From Bacillota bacterium (lineage in GTDB: Bacteria > Bacillota > Clostridia > Acetivibrionales > DSM-2933): a DNA stretch of 43,903 bases. A program made the translations under genes and the position numbers. Each line of letters begins with the position of its first letter. The stretch's first letter is position 1. Where the stretch lies: the NCBI GenBank assembly GCA_023430975.1, contig JAEYYB010000181.1:1-43903 (forward strand). Reading direction: 5' to 3'. Below the pieces are notes generated by a model, which had not been told where the DNA came from, made no database searches, and was given only the letters and a program-made list of their open reading frames with translations. This document shows, one piece after another, positions 26,301 to 34,140 of this stretch.

Positions 26301-26650
26301 GTGTAATCTGCTTGTTCAGATTCATCTGATTCAAAGGCTTGCAAGCTTAAGTTATTATAATTATACCACTGCCATAGGCTGTCATCATCGAGTACACCAA
26401 TAGATATATCAGCATTGGTATAGATCTTTTTCCATCCATAGGGTGATACTGCTGGCGACTCTTCCGGCGAACCGGTTTCAACAGGTAAAGGCGTAACTTC
26501 CGGAGAATAACTGTAGCTGATAAAAACAGGGGTAGGCTCTGTATCTTCTATTGAGATACCATCATCTGCTGCAAAGCTGCAAAGTGGATTTGATGGTAGT
26601 AAATTTAAAATTAAAGATATTGCCAGTAAATAGACTAAAAAACGTTTCAT
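23390..26650 (-). CDS. RCC1-repeat surface protein with Pro/Thr linker and SLH anchor
   Basis: 1086 residues. Signal peptide (about 1-27); about seven RCC1-type repeats (about 60-460; SWGYNQYGQIGDG, LWGWGNS, SWGSNYNGELG), predicted to form a beta-propeller; a beta domain; a low-complexity TPTVTPTDTPAVTP linker (about 560-640); a helical/beta region (about 660-900); and three SLH modules (about 925-1086; FDPNASISRSEF, DGYEDRTFRGNRIINRQE). The SLH modules fix it to the cell wall. RCC1 propellers in clostridial surface proteins are not enzymes; a binding role is likely. An RBS-like AAAGTGAGAT precedes the ATG. The gene is monocistronic. Confidence 0.88.
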   Translation of the reverse strand: MKRFLVYLLAISLILNLLPSNPLCSFAADDGISIEDTEPTPVFISYSYSPEVTPLPVETGSPEESPAVSPYGWKKIYTNADISIGVLDDDSLWQWYNYNNLSLQAFESDESEQADYTIVKPTSPVKMLESVAEVSIGADGNILALTKDKKLWSWGYNQYGQIGDGTMTYRQKPVSVMDDVYKIYADDYSHCYAIKNDLTLWGWGNSIDGESEPSTTPQRLADNVVDVAGGPCFVLILKADQSLWGLGYNYAGVLGGNTGTVIKPVNLMDNVKNIKVRNYTCYAIKQDNSLWTWGEKQYDQLEEGQFSEINNLPTKVLDGVEDVVVATNSSYAIMSDGSVYSWGSNYNGELGRLTETFPDAPGFVMGNIKELSATDSHVLALDNNGSLYGWGSNWSSQLGRDVSFEGGESYIIDTPILLADNISHYATTYSTSSYINTSGELFMLGYINGFSHGEPLNIPVQPFISSALLSDNMIEISMAGINAKSVSREDFSVNSIINGESQTVTFDIYGFHSSSNTVTLQVPEIAPSETDTKAAYSLSFRGNMDMSTNEILIPSIFAPTPTVTPTDTPAVTPTATPIDTTAVTPTVTPTDTPVVTPTITPTVTPIRPTPTPYSTTIVYTTASYPAAAPPESSETPVPSFTTAPSSTPEPPPLLSAADYNKKLDDFKSEITKIADQYKGTGDPYGDMNEALIKKAEKAIEEISLRKVNPVDDKVEINKNLILPQSEIAKEAKSDIENILKNYLTEDIRDIKTRINVLVDGIHNKINLNYDKDIIGIMKEKVDVRISTNLGNVILFNNYAENQLKDNMTITLTESKKTSVDINNIKSGRINLKFTSPRLGTINKISGKIGYELPYGDGNPEYSTMLHESEGNIYNMGGHEDLDYKILQISTSSAGDYVIVEDEKSFQDIGNEDSEMKLAVKALASKGIISGRNNNSFDPNASISRSEFTSLIVKGLNLIDADATCDFKDVLKTAWYYNVVSIASSEGIIDGYEDRTFRGNRIINRQEIVKICAATLNERAGYYYPKNQDKYLNFADKNSIPQWVRKFAALGNREGLIVKKPDNCFNGANSCTRGDAAIIMYRLYKKL

Positions 26651-26871
26651 AAGAATATCTCACTTTCTAATGTAATTCATGATCAAAAATAACTTTTCAT
26701 TTGTGCTTAAACTTCAATATTATATGAACAAAATCGCAAGGGATTTTATTATATTCCCAATATATATAATAATCTTTGTTGTAATGGTATACAAGAAGAA
26801 ATTTTCCACAACCTAAAAAGGCAGCCAAATAAGATGCACAATTCTAAAAATTCATTTATGCTTACTATTTA

Positions 26872-27564
26872 TTATTTTCTTTTAATCCTGTTTAGCTGGG
26901 GACGAAGGGTTATATCACTAACAACAATGTTGTTGCTGTTTGAAAGTACATATTCAAGTGCATCTGCTATTTGCTCATCGAGTATTGCTGCACCCTCTTC
27001 ATCTATATAAGTAAAATCAAGGGAATCATAGAAGTTGCTTTTTGTAATATCAGGATGAATTGTTGTGATCTTAATGCCGGACTTTCTGACCTCTTCGAAG
27101 AGACTTGTAAAGAAATGAGAAAGGCCTGCTTTAGTTGCTGCATATGCACAACCATGGGTACTTACTTTTTTTGCTGTTACCGATGATATTGATAAAATCA
27201 TTCCTCTGCTTTTTTTAAGCTCTCTCAAAAGAAGCTGGCAGAGGATCAGGGGAACTTCCAGATTGGTGCGGATCATGGTTTGAATATCTTTAACAGCTAT
27301 CTGCTCATGGGGACCGAAGCAGCCTATACCTGCATTGTTTATAAGAAGATTTATTTCTGGCTCATGGTCCAATATGGATTTAACCGTTTTTACTAGTTGG
27401 TCTGTATTTAAGAGATCACACTTTAAAGGAATAAAGTTGGCATGTGAAAAACTAATATCATTTGAACGTGACAGGCCGTAAACCTTATATCCCAAGGACA
27501 CCAGCCTCTTTGACATAGCATGCCCTATACCCTTTGATGCACCTGTTAATATTGCAGTTTTCAT
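26872..27564 (-). CDS. Short-chain dehydrogenase/reductase
   Basis: 230 residues, cytosolic. Classical SDR motifs: TGASKGIGH for NAD(P) binding, NNAG at about 85, catalytic Ser in SISSVTAKK and Y-A-A-T-K. The residues near the cofactor motif (SRSND) suggest NADP preference. Its ATG overlaps the stop of the spore photoproduct lyase gene as ATGA, so it is translationally coupled to that operon. The substrate is unknown. Confidence 0.88.
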   Translation of the reverse strand: MKTAILTGASKGIGHAMSKRLVSLGYKVYGLSRSNDISFSHANFIPLKCDLLNTDQLVKTVKSILDHEPEINLLINNAGIGCFGPHEQIAVKDIQTMIRTNLEVPLILCQLLLRELKKSRGMILSISSVTAKKVSTHGCAYAATKAGLSHFFTSLFEEVRKSGIKITTIHPDITKSNFYDSLDFTYIDEEGAAILDEQIADALEYVLSNSNNIVVSDITLRPQLNRIKRK

Positions 27565-28571
27565 AATGCAAATATTCTCTCCTTTTTAATGTATTTTGAA
27601 AGCATATCAATGTGTTTTAATTTGATTTTCTCCTGGGTTTCAAATGGATAGGATACCACATCATTATAATGAATGTAGTCCTGTGCAAAAATCCAGGAAT
27701 TATTTTGTTTCTCAATCCTTTTGAAAAAATCATGGGACATGCGGAAAAAGCCATAGCCCACATCTAAAATATCATCAGGATGAATTTTATTGAAAATATA
27801 TTGGAAAAAAGGCTCATAAAGAGCATCTGTATCAGGATTGATAAATATCGGATCAAGGCAGATTCTGATTTTGTAGCCTTCGCTAATAGCTGTCCTTATT
27901 GCTTTAATCCTGGTTTCTAAAGAGGGTGTATGCCTTTCGAATTTTTTAATAATGCCTTCTGGTGAAAGTGTAAAAGCTATAATAACATTTTCAATGGGGG
28001 AATAATTTCTATAGAAGCTTTCGTTGCCGCTTTTAGTGCGGATTTCCACTGTTATATCGGTATTAGCTTTGAAAAAATCATAGAAATACTCCATATAAGG
28101 TATAACATGATGAAAGGCAATTAGGTCAGTGTCATAAGAGGCAGCCAGATAAATGGGCTTACCTGAAGTTTCATCTTTGATAGCCGCTTTATATTGCTCT
28201 GTGTTCACAAATGCAACTAGATTTGCTGATGGATACATCCCTTGAAGATAACAGTACTCACAGTCAAAAACACAGTTTAATAAAAAGGATGTATAATAAA
28301 AATTGGTGTGCCCAAAGTTCTGGCAAACCTCTGGACCTTTATAAAGGAAATTATCTTTCTTAACAGCCAGTATCAATGATTGGTTATGCTTTTGAATACT
28401 GAAATTCTGCTTTGGGCGGCTATATACATCCTTATAGTTTCGGATTTTAATAATCGGTGTATTGGAATGATTATTAAGTATTTCCCTGGTAATTGGAAAC
28501 TCAAAAGCATTTTCCTCTATATATATTGAATTAAAAAGTCTTTTGTCTGATATCTTCGATGATTTGTACAA
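27561..28571 (-). CDS. splB: Spore photoproduct lyase, radical SAM
   Basis: 336 residues, cytosolic, active in germinating spores. It repairs the 5-thyminyl-5,6-dihydrothymine photoproduct in DNA using a [4Fe-4S] cluster and SAM. The cluster motif is CVFDCEYC (CxxxCxxC) at about 98-105, followed by YLQGMYPS. The family N-terminal pattern (SIYIEENAFEFPITREIL) starts soon after the TTG start at 28571, which is preceded by GAGGGGAAG and overlaps the upstream gene by 41 bases. There is no better ATG. Its presence shows the organism forms spores. Confidence 0.9.
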   Translation of the reverse strand: MYKSSKISDKRLFNSIYIEENAFEFPITREILNNHSNTPIIKIRNYKDVYSRPKQNFSIQKHNQSLILAVKKDNFLYKGPEVCQNFGHTNFYYTSFLLNCVFDCEYCYLQGMYPSANLVAFVNTEQYKAAIKDETSGKPIYLAASYDTDLIAFHHVIPYMEYFYDFFKANTDITVEIRTKSGNESFYRNYSPIENVIIAFTLSPEGIIKKFERHTPSLETRIKAIRTAISEGYKIRICLDPIFINPDTDALYEPFFQYIFNKIHPDDILDVGYGFFRMSHDFFKRIEKQNNSWIFAQDYIHYNDVVSYPFETQEKIKLKHIDMLSKYIKKERIFAL

Positions 28572-29367
28572 AGATTTTCTTCCCCTCTAATTTAGTGTTA
28601 GCCTTGCTATCAAGGTGATTCTCCAGAATCTCCAATGTTTCCAGCCCTCTTATTTTAGCTTTCCTGACTTCGCCTTCAAGAATCCCCTTCATGGCTGAAG
28701 AAAGCCTTACATTTTGTGAAATTATTGAAATGAGCTTTTCCTCCTGTTCAAAGTTGAGAGAGTTTACGATGTTGTTCAATTGTTTCAGCTCATTAATTAT
28801 TCTATCCAATATTGGTATATTATCATTTATATAACCCCTAAGGACTTGTTTATCAAGATTTTCCGGGGTTAGAAAGTCTGAAACTATTTTTAATATGGCC
28901 ACCTGATGAGTATTAAAAAACTTATAGGCAACTTCCATAATTCCAGCAGACTCCATATCAAAAAAATTTTCCTCATATTGGCTGTTATCATTTCTGACTA
29001 ACTTGGAACAGCAGGCTACAGCTTCCTTGGGTAAATAATCACCTGCGTAAACATCAGGGTAATAGTCCTTTCCTGTATCCAGATCGGTTATCTTATTTAT
29101 AAGAAGAAGGCTGCCCAAGGGGTATTTGCAAACACTTGCACCGCAAAAACCTACATTGATAATAATATCGTTGGCGGTTGAACCAAATGTTGAACGTAAA
29201 AAGGTTGCAGCCATAGCAGCCTTAACCTTTCCAACTCCACTGACTATTAGTGAAATATCTTTATTGGCAAATACCGGATATGGATTAATGGACATATCCC
29301 TTTTAAGCTTGTAGTAATCAACAATTGGGGATGCTTCCAACATAAGTGCAGTTATAATATAGATCAT
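28531..29367 (-). CDS. Purine-nucleoside phosphorylase / MTA-SAH nucleosidase-like protein
   Basis: 278 residues, cytosolic. Residues 1-200 show the nucleoside-phosphorylase fold pattern (IVSGVGKVKAAMAAT, INVGFCGA, FFDMESAGIMEVAYKF, ILKIVSDF): the M-E purine/ribose-binding motif and the Asp in SDF are present. A helical tail follows (200-278). MTA/SAH nucleosidases also cleave 5'-deoxyadenosine, a by-product of radical SAM enzymes, which would suit its place as first gene of the splB operon; this link is inference. GGGGGA precedes the ATG. Confidence 0.8.
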   Translation of the reverse strand: MIYIITALMLEASPIVDYYKLKRDMSINPYPVFANKDISLIVSGVGKVKAAMAATFLRSTFGSTANDIIINVGFCGASVCKYPLGSLLLINKITDLDTGKDYYPDVYAGDYLPKEAVACCSKLVRNDNSQYEENFFDMESAGIMEVAYKFFNTHQVAILKIVSDFLTPENLDKQVLRGYINDNIPILDRIINELKQLNNIVNSLNFEQEEKLISIISQNVRLSSAMKGILEGEVRKAKIRGLETLEILENHLDSKANTKLEGKKIFVQIIEDIRQKTF

Positions 29368-29572
29368 AGCTTCAAAAATCCCCCTCCCATTTGCTGTATA
29401 GTAAATTTGTGAAGAATTTCCTGTAATATTATATCATATAGTTGTCCAAGCAGAAAAGCTATAGCTATATTAATAATGTTAATAGTCCATTATAAAACAC
29501 ACTATAAAATTGGATGGGTATAATAATTGGTTATTGGATGTTGTCGCAATGAATATATGGTTGTATAATTAA

Positions 29573-29588
29573 ATTGGATTAGTCCAAT
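29573..29588. promoter_or_regulatory. Inverted repeat over the MocR start codon, operator candidate
   Basis: ATTGGA-TTAG-TCCAAT, 6-bp arms, overlapping the proposed ATG. Related ATTGG(A/T) words occur upstream at about 29513, 29526 and 29533. MocR-type proteins often bind repeats near their own gene. Confidence 0.4.
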
Positions 29589-31119
29589 GGGAGTGATTGG
29601 TATAAAAATTATTATCGATAAAAATATTAATACACCAATTTATTTGCAAATATTTGAACAAATAAGGGGACAGATTCTTCGAGGGGAACTGATGCCGGGG
29701 TTTAAGCTCCCTCCGGAAAGAAAGCTGGCCGACAGCCTGGGAGTTAATAGAAGTACTGTATTAAGTGCATATCGGGAACTAAAAGCAGAGGGATTTGTAG
29801 AGTCCAAAGTTGGAAATGGCACTATTGTTCTGGCATGTATTCAGGAAGAAAGCAATAAAACCAATGAGTTTAGTGAGCCTACCTGGAATCATATTTTCAG
29901 CCAGTATTCAGCTGGGTTTGATTCGCATATGGTAAAGGATTTGCTTGCATTGGCCAGCAGAAAGGATGTAATATCATTTGCCACAGGTATTGCGGCACCG
30001 GAAAGCGGTCCTATTGAAGCATTGGAGGGAATTGAACAGGATATTGTTGAGAACAGGAATTTCAGGCCTCTATTTCATACACCGACAGAAGGATTTATCA
30101 CACTTCGGAGTGCTATAAGCGGTCTGATGCATAAAAGAGGGGTCTACTGCAGTCATGAAGAAGTCATGATTCTTTCAGGGTCTCAGCAGGGCATTGATAT
30201 AGCGGCAAGGGTTATATTAGACCCTGGTGATATTGTGGTGGTTGAAGAACCCACATTTTTTCCGGCGGTGCAGGCTTTTAAAGCTACTGGGGCCAGAATA
30301 ATGGGTGTACCGGTTGATGAGAATGGTATGAGGATTGATGATCTCGAGCAACTTCTTCAGAGGTACAGACCAAAGCTTATTTATACCATGCCAAGCTATC
30401 ACAATCCATCAGGTGTGGATATGGATCTTTCAAGGAGGAGGCGGCTTATAGAGTTGGCCAACAGGTATCGGATATTGATAATGGAGGACGACGCATATGG
30501 CGATTTGTGCTATGAGGGGCATCAACTACCGCTATTAAAGTCGATGGACGGCAGCGGTTATGTTATTTATATCAGTACTTTTTCCAAAAATGTGTACTCA
30601 GGTTTAAGGCTTGGATGGATGGTTGCCCACAAAAAGGTTGTTGCAAAGTTTGCAGAAGTCAAACAGATTATGGATTTACACTCAAGCAGCTTGTCCCAAG
30701 CCATAATTGAAAAGTTTATTTTAAATGGCGGTATAGAAAAGCATATTTCAAAGATATGCAAAGAGTACAAATGCAAAAGGGATGCTATGTGTGATGCACT
30801 TTCAAGGTTTGCACCCTTAGGAATGACATGGACCAGGCCAAAGGGCGGATATTATGTGTGGTGTAATCTCCCGGAAGGTATATCGGCAACAGAGCTTGTT
30901 TCAAAGGCTGCAGAGAAAAAGGTGGTTTTTGTACCCGGCACATCGTTTTATTTATCGCCAGGCCAGGGTGATAACCAAATACGTCTCAATTTCACATATG
31001 CTTCATTAAGTGATATTGATGAAGGAGTGAGGTACCTCTGTGAAGCGATAAAAGAACTGGCTGAAAATAGTAAAACGGATGATCCTTACAGGGATATTGA
31101 AATAAATCCAATTGTTTGA
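29587..31119 (+). CDS. MocR-type GntR regulator with aminotransferase domain
   Basis: 510 residues. A GntR winged-helix (about 15-80; INTPIYLQIFEQIRGQIL...PPERKLADSLGVNRSTV) is followed by a fold-type I PLP aminotransferase domain (about 115-490; the PLP lysine lies in STFSKNVYSGLRLGW). MocR proteins usually act as PLP- or amine-responsive regulators. The ATG at 29587 has no upstream ribosome binding site; GGGAG lies just inside the frame, so the true start may be a non-ATG codon a few residues later. The paired aminotransferase gene follows after 20 bases. Confidence 0.9.
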   Translation: MGVIGIKIIIDKNINTPIYLQIFEQIRGQILRGELMPGFKLPPERKLADSLGVNRSTVLSAYRELKAEGFVESKVGNGTIVLACIQEESNKTNEFSEPTWNHIFSQYSAGFDSHMVKDLLALASRKDVISFATGIAAPESGPIEALEGIEQDIVENRNFRPLFHTPTEGFITLRSAISGLMHKRGVYCSHEEVMILSGSQQGIDIAARVILDPGDIVVVEEPTFFPAVQAFKATGARIMGVPVDENGMRIDDLEQLLQRYRPKLIYTMPSYHNPSGVDMDLSRRRRLIELANRYRILIMEDDAYGDLCYEGHQLPLLKSMDGSGYVIYISTFSKNVYSGLRLGWMVAHKKVVAKFAEVKQIMDLHSSSLSQAIIEKFILNGGIEKHISKICKEYKCKRDAMCDALSRFAPLGMTWTRPKGGYYVWCNLPEGISATELVSKAAEKKVVFVPGTSFYLSPGQGDNQIRLNFTYASLSDIDEGVRYLCEAIKELAENSKTDDPYRDIEINPIV

Positions 31120-31139
31120 TGAAAATGGAGGTGTTTAGG

Positions 31140-32333
31140 ATGATGGAATACAAATTTGCGAACAGGATAGCAAATTTAAGGGCATCGGAGATAAGGGAAA
31201 TATTAAAGGTGACAGAGCGGCCGGAGGTGATTTCATTTGCAGGCGGACTGCCGGCTCCAGAACTTTTCCCAGTAGAAGAAATAATGAATATAAATAGAAT
31301 TGTACTTGAGGAGAATGGAACTAAAGCTCTTCAATATTCTACAACGGAAGGGTTTACTCCATTAAGGGAATGGATCGCCGACAGAACCAATAAAAACATG
31401 GGTTCAAGTTTTACTTTCGAAAATATACTGCTAACACATGGCTCCCAGCAGGCACTGGATTTGACAGGCAAGGTATTTTTAGATGAGGGTGACGTGGTTT
31501 TATGCGAAAGTCCCACATACCTTGCGGCTATCAGTGCTTTTAAAGCATATGGTTGCAAGTTCAGGGAGGTACCTACCGATAATGAAGGAATGCTGCCTGA
31601 TGAGTTGGAAAAGATTCTTGAAACCACTGAAAATGTCAAGCTGATTTATGTTATTCCTGATTTTCAGAATCCAACCGGAAGGACATGGAGCACAAAAAGA
31701 AGAGAGAAGCTTGTTGAAGCAGCAATGAGACATAACGTTATGATAATTGAGGATAATCCTTACGGTGAACTTAGGTTTGAAGGTAAAGCTCTACCATCAG
31801 TAAAATCTTTCGATAAAATGGGTTGTGTAATTTGCCTGGGTACCTTTTCAAAAATATTTTGTCCGGGTTACAGAATTGGATGGGTTGCAGGAGATGAAAA
31901 TCTAATATCCAAGTACGTTCTGGTAAAACAAGGTGTTGACCTGCAGTGTAATACAATAGCCCAGATGGAGATTGCGAAGTACCTTGAATTGTACTCGATA
32001 GATGATCATATTGTAAAGATAAGGCAGGCTTACAAGAGCAGAAGGGATATTGTTGTAAAAACCATGGAGGAAGAATTTCCTGAAGGAGTAACGTTTACGA
32101 GGCCTGAAGGAGGATTGTTTGCATGGGTTGAGCTTCCTCAAAATGTAGATTCAAGGGATGTTCTTATTAAATGTCTTGAAAAAAATGTTGCTTTTGTGCC
32201 GGGAGGATCATTTTTCCCTAACGTAAACAGATATAATACCCTAAGGATCAACTTCTCAAATATGCCTGAAGACAGGATTGTAGAAGGCATAAAGTCATTG
32301 GCTTTGGTATTAAGAGAATTTATTTGTGTATAG
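31140..32333 (+). CDS. PLP-dependent class I/II aminotransferase
   Basis: 397 residues, cytosolic. The sequence follows the LysN / 2-aminoadipate / MocR-like aminotransferase group: EVISFAGGLPAPELFP, HGSQQALDLTGK, YVIPDFQNPTG, and the PLP lysine in GTFSKIFCPGYRIGW. It may serve broad-specificity amino-acid transamination. The ATG at 31140 has GGAGG 8 bases upstream and is preferred over the TTG at 31116 that overlaps the previous gene. It is paralogous to the aminotransferase half of the preceding MocR protein and probably in its operon. Confidence 0.9.
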   Translation: MMEYKFANRIANLRASEIREILKVTERPEVISFAGGLPAPELFPVEEIMNINRIVLEENGTKALQYSTTEGFTPLREWIADRTNKNMGSSFTFENILLTHGSQQALDLTGKVFLDEGDVVLCESPTYLAAISAFKAYGCKFREVPTDNEGMLPDELEKILETTENVKLIYVIPDFQNPTGRTWSTKRREKLVEAAMRHNVMIIEDNPYGELRFEGKALPSVKSFDKMGCVICLGTFSKIFCPGYRIGWVAGDENLISKYVLVKQGVDLQCNTIAQMEIAKYLELYSIDDHIVKIRQAYKSRRDIVVKTMEEEFPEGVTFTRPEGGLFAWVELPQNVDSRDVLIKCLEKNVAFVPGGSFFPNVNRYNTLRINFSNMPEDRIVEGIKSLALVLREFICV

Positions 32334-32410
32334 ACTCTCATGCCATAGTACTACACCATCAAATGAATGAAAATGATTTATAGGTAAAAATTGGGATAAT
32401 TACTAAACAG

Positions 32411-33376
32411 TTATAAATTGTCATGTGCAATAGCTTCTGCAACTAATTCAGGCTGTTCCTCATACCAGGGTTTAATGTAGCCGCTTTTTAAGAAGACTGT
32501 CTTGCTTCCGCAAATTTCACAATACCTTCCATTGCCCGGGCTGTGGTAATCACAATGTGGATTATGTTCTTTGCTGCAAGAATTAATTATGTTTGCCCCG
32601 CAATTTTTGCAGTTGCTGCTTAAAAAGCAGCCGCTGTCATCACCGCAAATAGGACAGGCAAGTGCTTCACTGTTGCCGTTGACCTCTATCCCTTTGTAGT
32701 AGGTACGAAGGATACCATCCTCGTTATCCTGCCATTTGCTTCCGCAGATCATGCAGTATACTGAATAAGTGCTTTTTTCCGTATTGCCGCATTGTGTGCA
32801 TACCATACCTTTCTTGGGATTTAAAAGGTCAGGCCGTCTTAAAACCTGTATCCTTGTAGTAAGTGCAGATACTGAAACATTAAAAAAATCAGCTACAGAT
32901 TCTAATGAATAAAAGTTACAGCTGAGTAAAATGCTTTGAGGCATGAGGAGTCTGCCGGCAAACTCGTTGGCTTCCAGGTCTTCTATATATCTTTCGTGAG
33001 TTGTTTTAACATCATCGCTTATTGAGAGATGGTCAAGAAAAATATGTCCAAGTTCATGTGCAATTGTAAAGTTCAGTCTTCGGTCTTTGGATTCTTTGAA
33101 GGGATAATTTATTTTATTTCTGTTTAAAATTATCTGGTAATCATCGCACTCCGGATTGTAAATGGATATGGCATCAAAATTGCTGCTGACATTTGAAACA
33201 GTTCCTACCTGCAGGGATAATTCGCTGCTGTTAGCGATTGTGTCAAGGAGCTGTACGCAGTCAACAGGCCATTTTGTTATAAAATACGTGCTGAAAAATT
33301 GGCGTATTTTATAGTCGATAAACTTTCTTCGGTATTCCGGAATCTGTTCAATAGTGTAATTGTCTATAGTATTCAT
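32411..33376 (-). CDS. ImmA/IrrE-type metallopeptidase with zinc-ribbon tail
   Basis: 321 residues. Residues about 20-170 form the ImmA/IrrE domain with the zinc site H-E-L-G-H (FTIAHELGHIFLDH) and EANEFAGRLLMP downstream. The C-terminal half holds at least three zinc-ribbon pairs (CTQCG/CMICG, CPICG/CKNCG, CDYH/CEICG). Such peptidases cleave partner XRE repressors; the XRE gene upstream on the same strand is the likely partner. The ATG at 33376 lies 8 bases after GGAGGG. A 20-bp palindrome sits 31 bases upstream. Confidence 0.88.
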   Translation of the reverse strand: MNTIDNYTIEQIPEYRRKFIDYKIRQFFSTYFITKWPVDCVQLLDTIANSSELSLQVGTVSNVSSNFDAISIYNPECDDYQIILNRNKINYPFKESKDRRLNFTIAHELGHIFLDHLSISDDVKTTHERYIEDLEANEFAGRLLMPQSILLSCNFYSLESVADFFNVSVSALTTRIQVLRRPDLLNPKKGMVCTQCGNTEKSTYSVYCMICGSKWQDNEDGILRTYYKGIEVNGNSEALACPICGDDSGCFLSSNCKNCGANIINSCSKEHNPHCDYHSPGNGRYCEICGSKTVFLKSGYIKPWYEEQPELVAEAIAHDNL

Positions 33377-33406
33377 AGAATTAGCCCTCCATAACAGGAA
33401 CATGTG

Positions 33407-33426
33407 TTCTGTATAATTATACAGAA
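33407..33426. promoter_or_regulatory. Perfect 20-bp palindrome upstream of the ImmA gene, operator candidate
   Basis: Arms TTCTGTATAA and TTATACAGAA meet without a spacer. It lies 31 bases upstream of the ImmA-type start codon, where it could cover the promoter. A site for the adjacent XRE protein is the simplest guess. Confidence 0.55.
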
Positions 33427-33500
33427 AACCCTATATATTGTAAATACATAAATAGGATAATTTTTAGAATATCTAAAAGGATTTTCTGTTGAAAAGCCAG

Positions 33501-33535
33501 AAAGCCTTTGTTAGAACAGGTTATTCAAAGGCCTT
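33501..33535 (-). terminator. Possible terminator after the XRE gene
   Basis: A 10-bp stem (AAAGCCTTTG with CAAAGGCCTT, one G-T pair) just past the stop codon. The T-run is weak. Confidence 0.45.
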
Positions 33536-33538
33536 GGT

Positions 33539-33973
33539 TTATTTTTTGCGTTTTTTATTCTTATTAAGAAGGGATGTTGCAACAGCTTTTATAGCTGATA
33601 TATCTTCTGAAGACAGCTCTTTAGATATCCTGTAGGCAATATTTGCCCAGTCACTGTCCTTCTCATACATCTCCTTAGCCATTCTAAGAATATCAACAAC
33701 ATTTCCCTTATCGTCACGGAATACCTTTTCAGTATATCCTGAATGGTCAATTGTTTCTTCAATATAACCTGCTTTTATCAGAAGCTCCTCATATGGTACC
33801 TCTAGATGGGGTGCCAGTGCTTTTAGTACAGCCGGAGTAGGATTTTTTCTCTGTCCTGTTTCAATTCTCCATACCTCAGTATTGCTTATACCTGCTCTTT
33901 CGGCAAGCTGACGCTGCGATAACTCTCGCATGGTTCGTATGGACTCAACATATTTTCCAAGTTCTGTTGACAT
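33539..33973 (-). CDS. XRE-family helix-turn-helix regulator
   Basis: 144 residues. The N-terminal 65 form an HTH_3 domain (ESIRTMRELSQRQLAERAGISNTEVWRIETGQRKNPTP). The C-terminal part is helical and charged and could be the cleaved or dimerising part. It is paired with the ImmA-type peptidase downstream. GAGGTG precedes the ATG. The promoter and an inverted repeat over its -35 box (34008-34023) suggest autoregulation. Confidence 0.9.
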   Translation of the reverse strand: MSTELGKYVESIRTMRELSQRQLAERAGISNTEVWRIETGQRKNPTPAVLKALAPHLEVPYEELLIKAGYIEETIDHSGYTEKVFRDDKGNVVDILRMAKEMYEKDSDWANIAYRISKELSSEDISAIKAVATSLLNKNKKRKK

Positions 33974-33993
33974 TATAAATCACCTCAATTTTA

Positions 33994-34022
33994 ATTATAT
34001 ATCAAAAGTTGCTGATAAGCAA
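33994..34022 (-). promoter_or_regulatory. Promoter of the XRE gene with operator over the -35 box
   Basis: On the minus strand TTGCTT, 17 bases and TATAAT. The -35 box lies in an inverted repeat GTTGCT-GATA-AGCAAC at 34008-34023. Confidence 0.55.
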
Positions 34023-34050
34023 CGATTTGTTATTAAAATATTGCCAAATA

Positions 34051-34080
34051 TTGACGTTAGGCACTAAAAAATGTTATAAT
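34051..34080 (+). promoter_or_regulatory. Sigma-A type promoter of the Ig-repeat dockerin gene
   Basis: TTGACG, an 18-base spacer and TATAAT, about 60 bases upstream of the start codon; divergent from the XRE promoter, 30 bases away. Confidence 0.7.
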
Positions 34081-34140
34081 TAATATGTAACCATTAAGAA
34101 ACGCGGTTGAATAATTTTATTTGTGGGAGGAGTACAAAAT

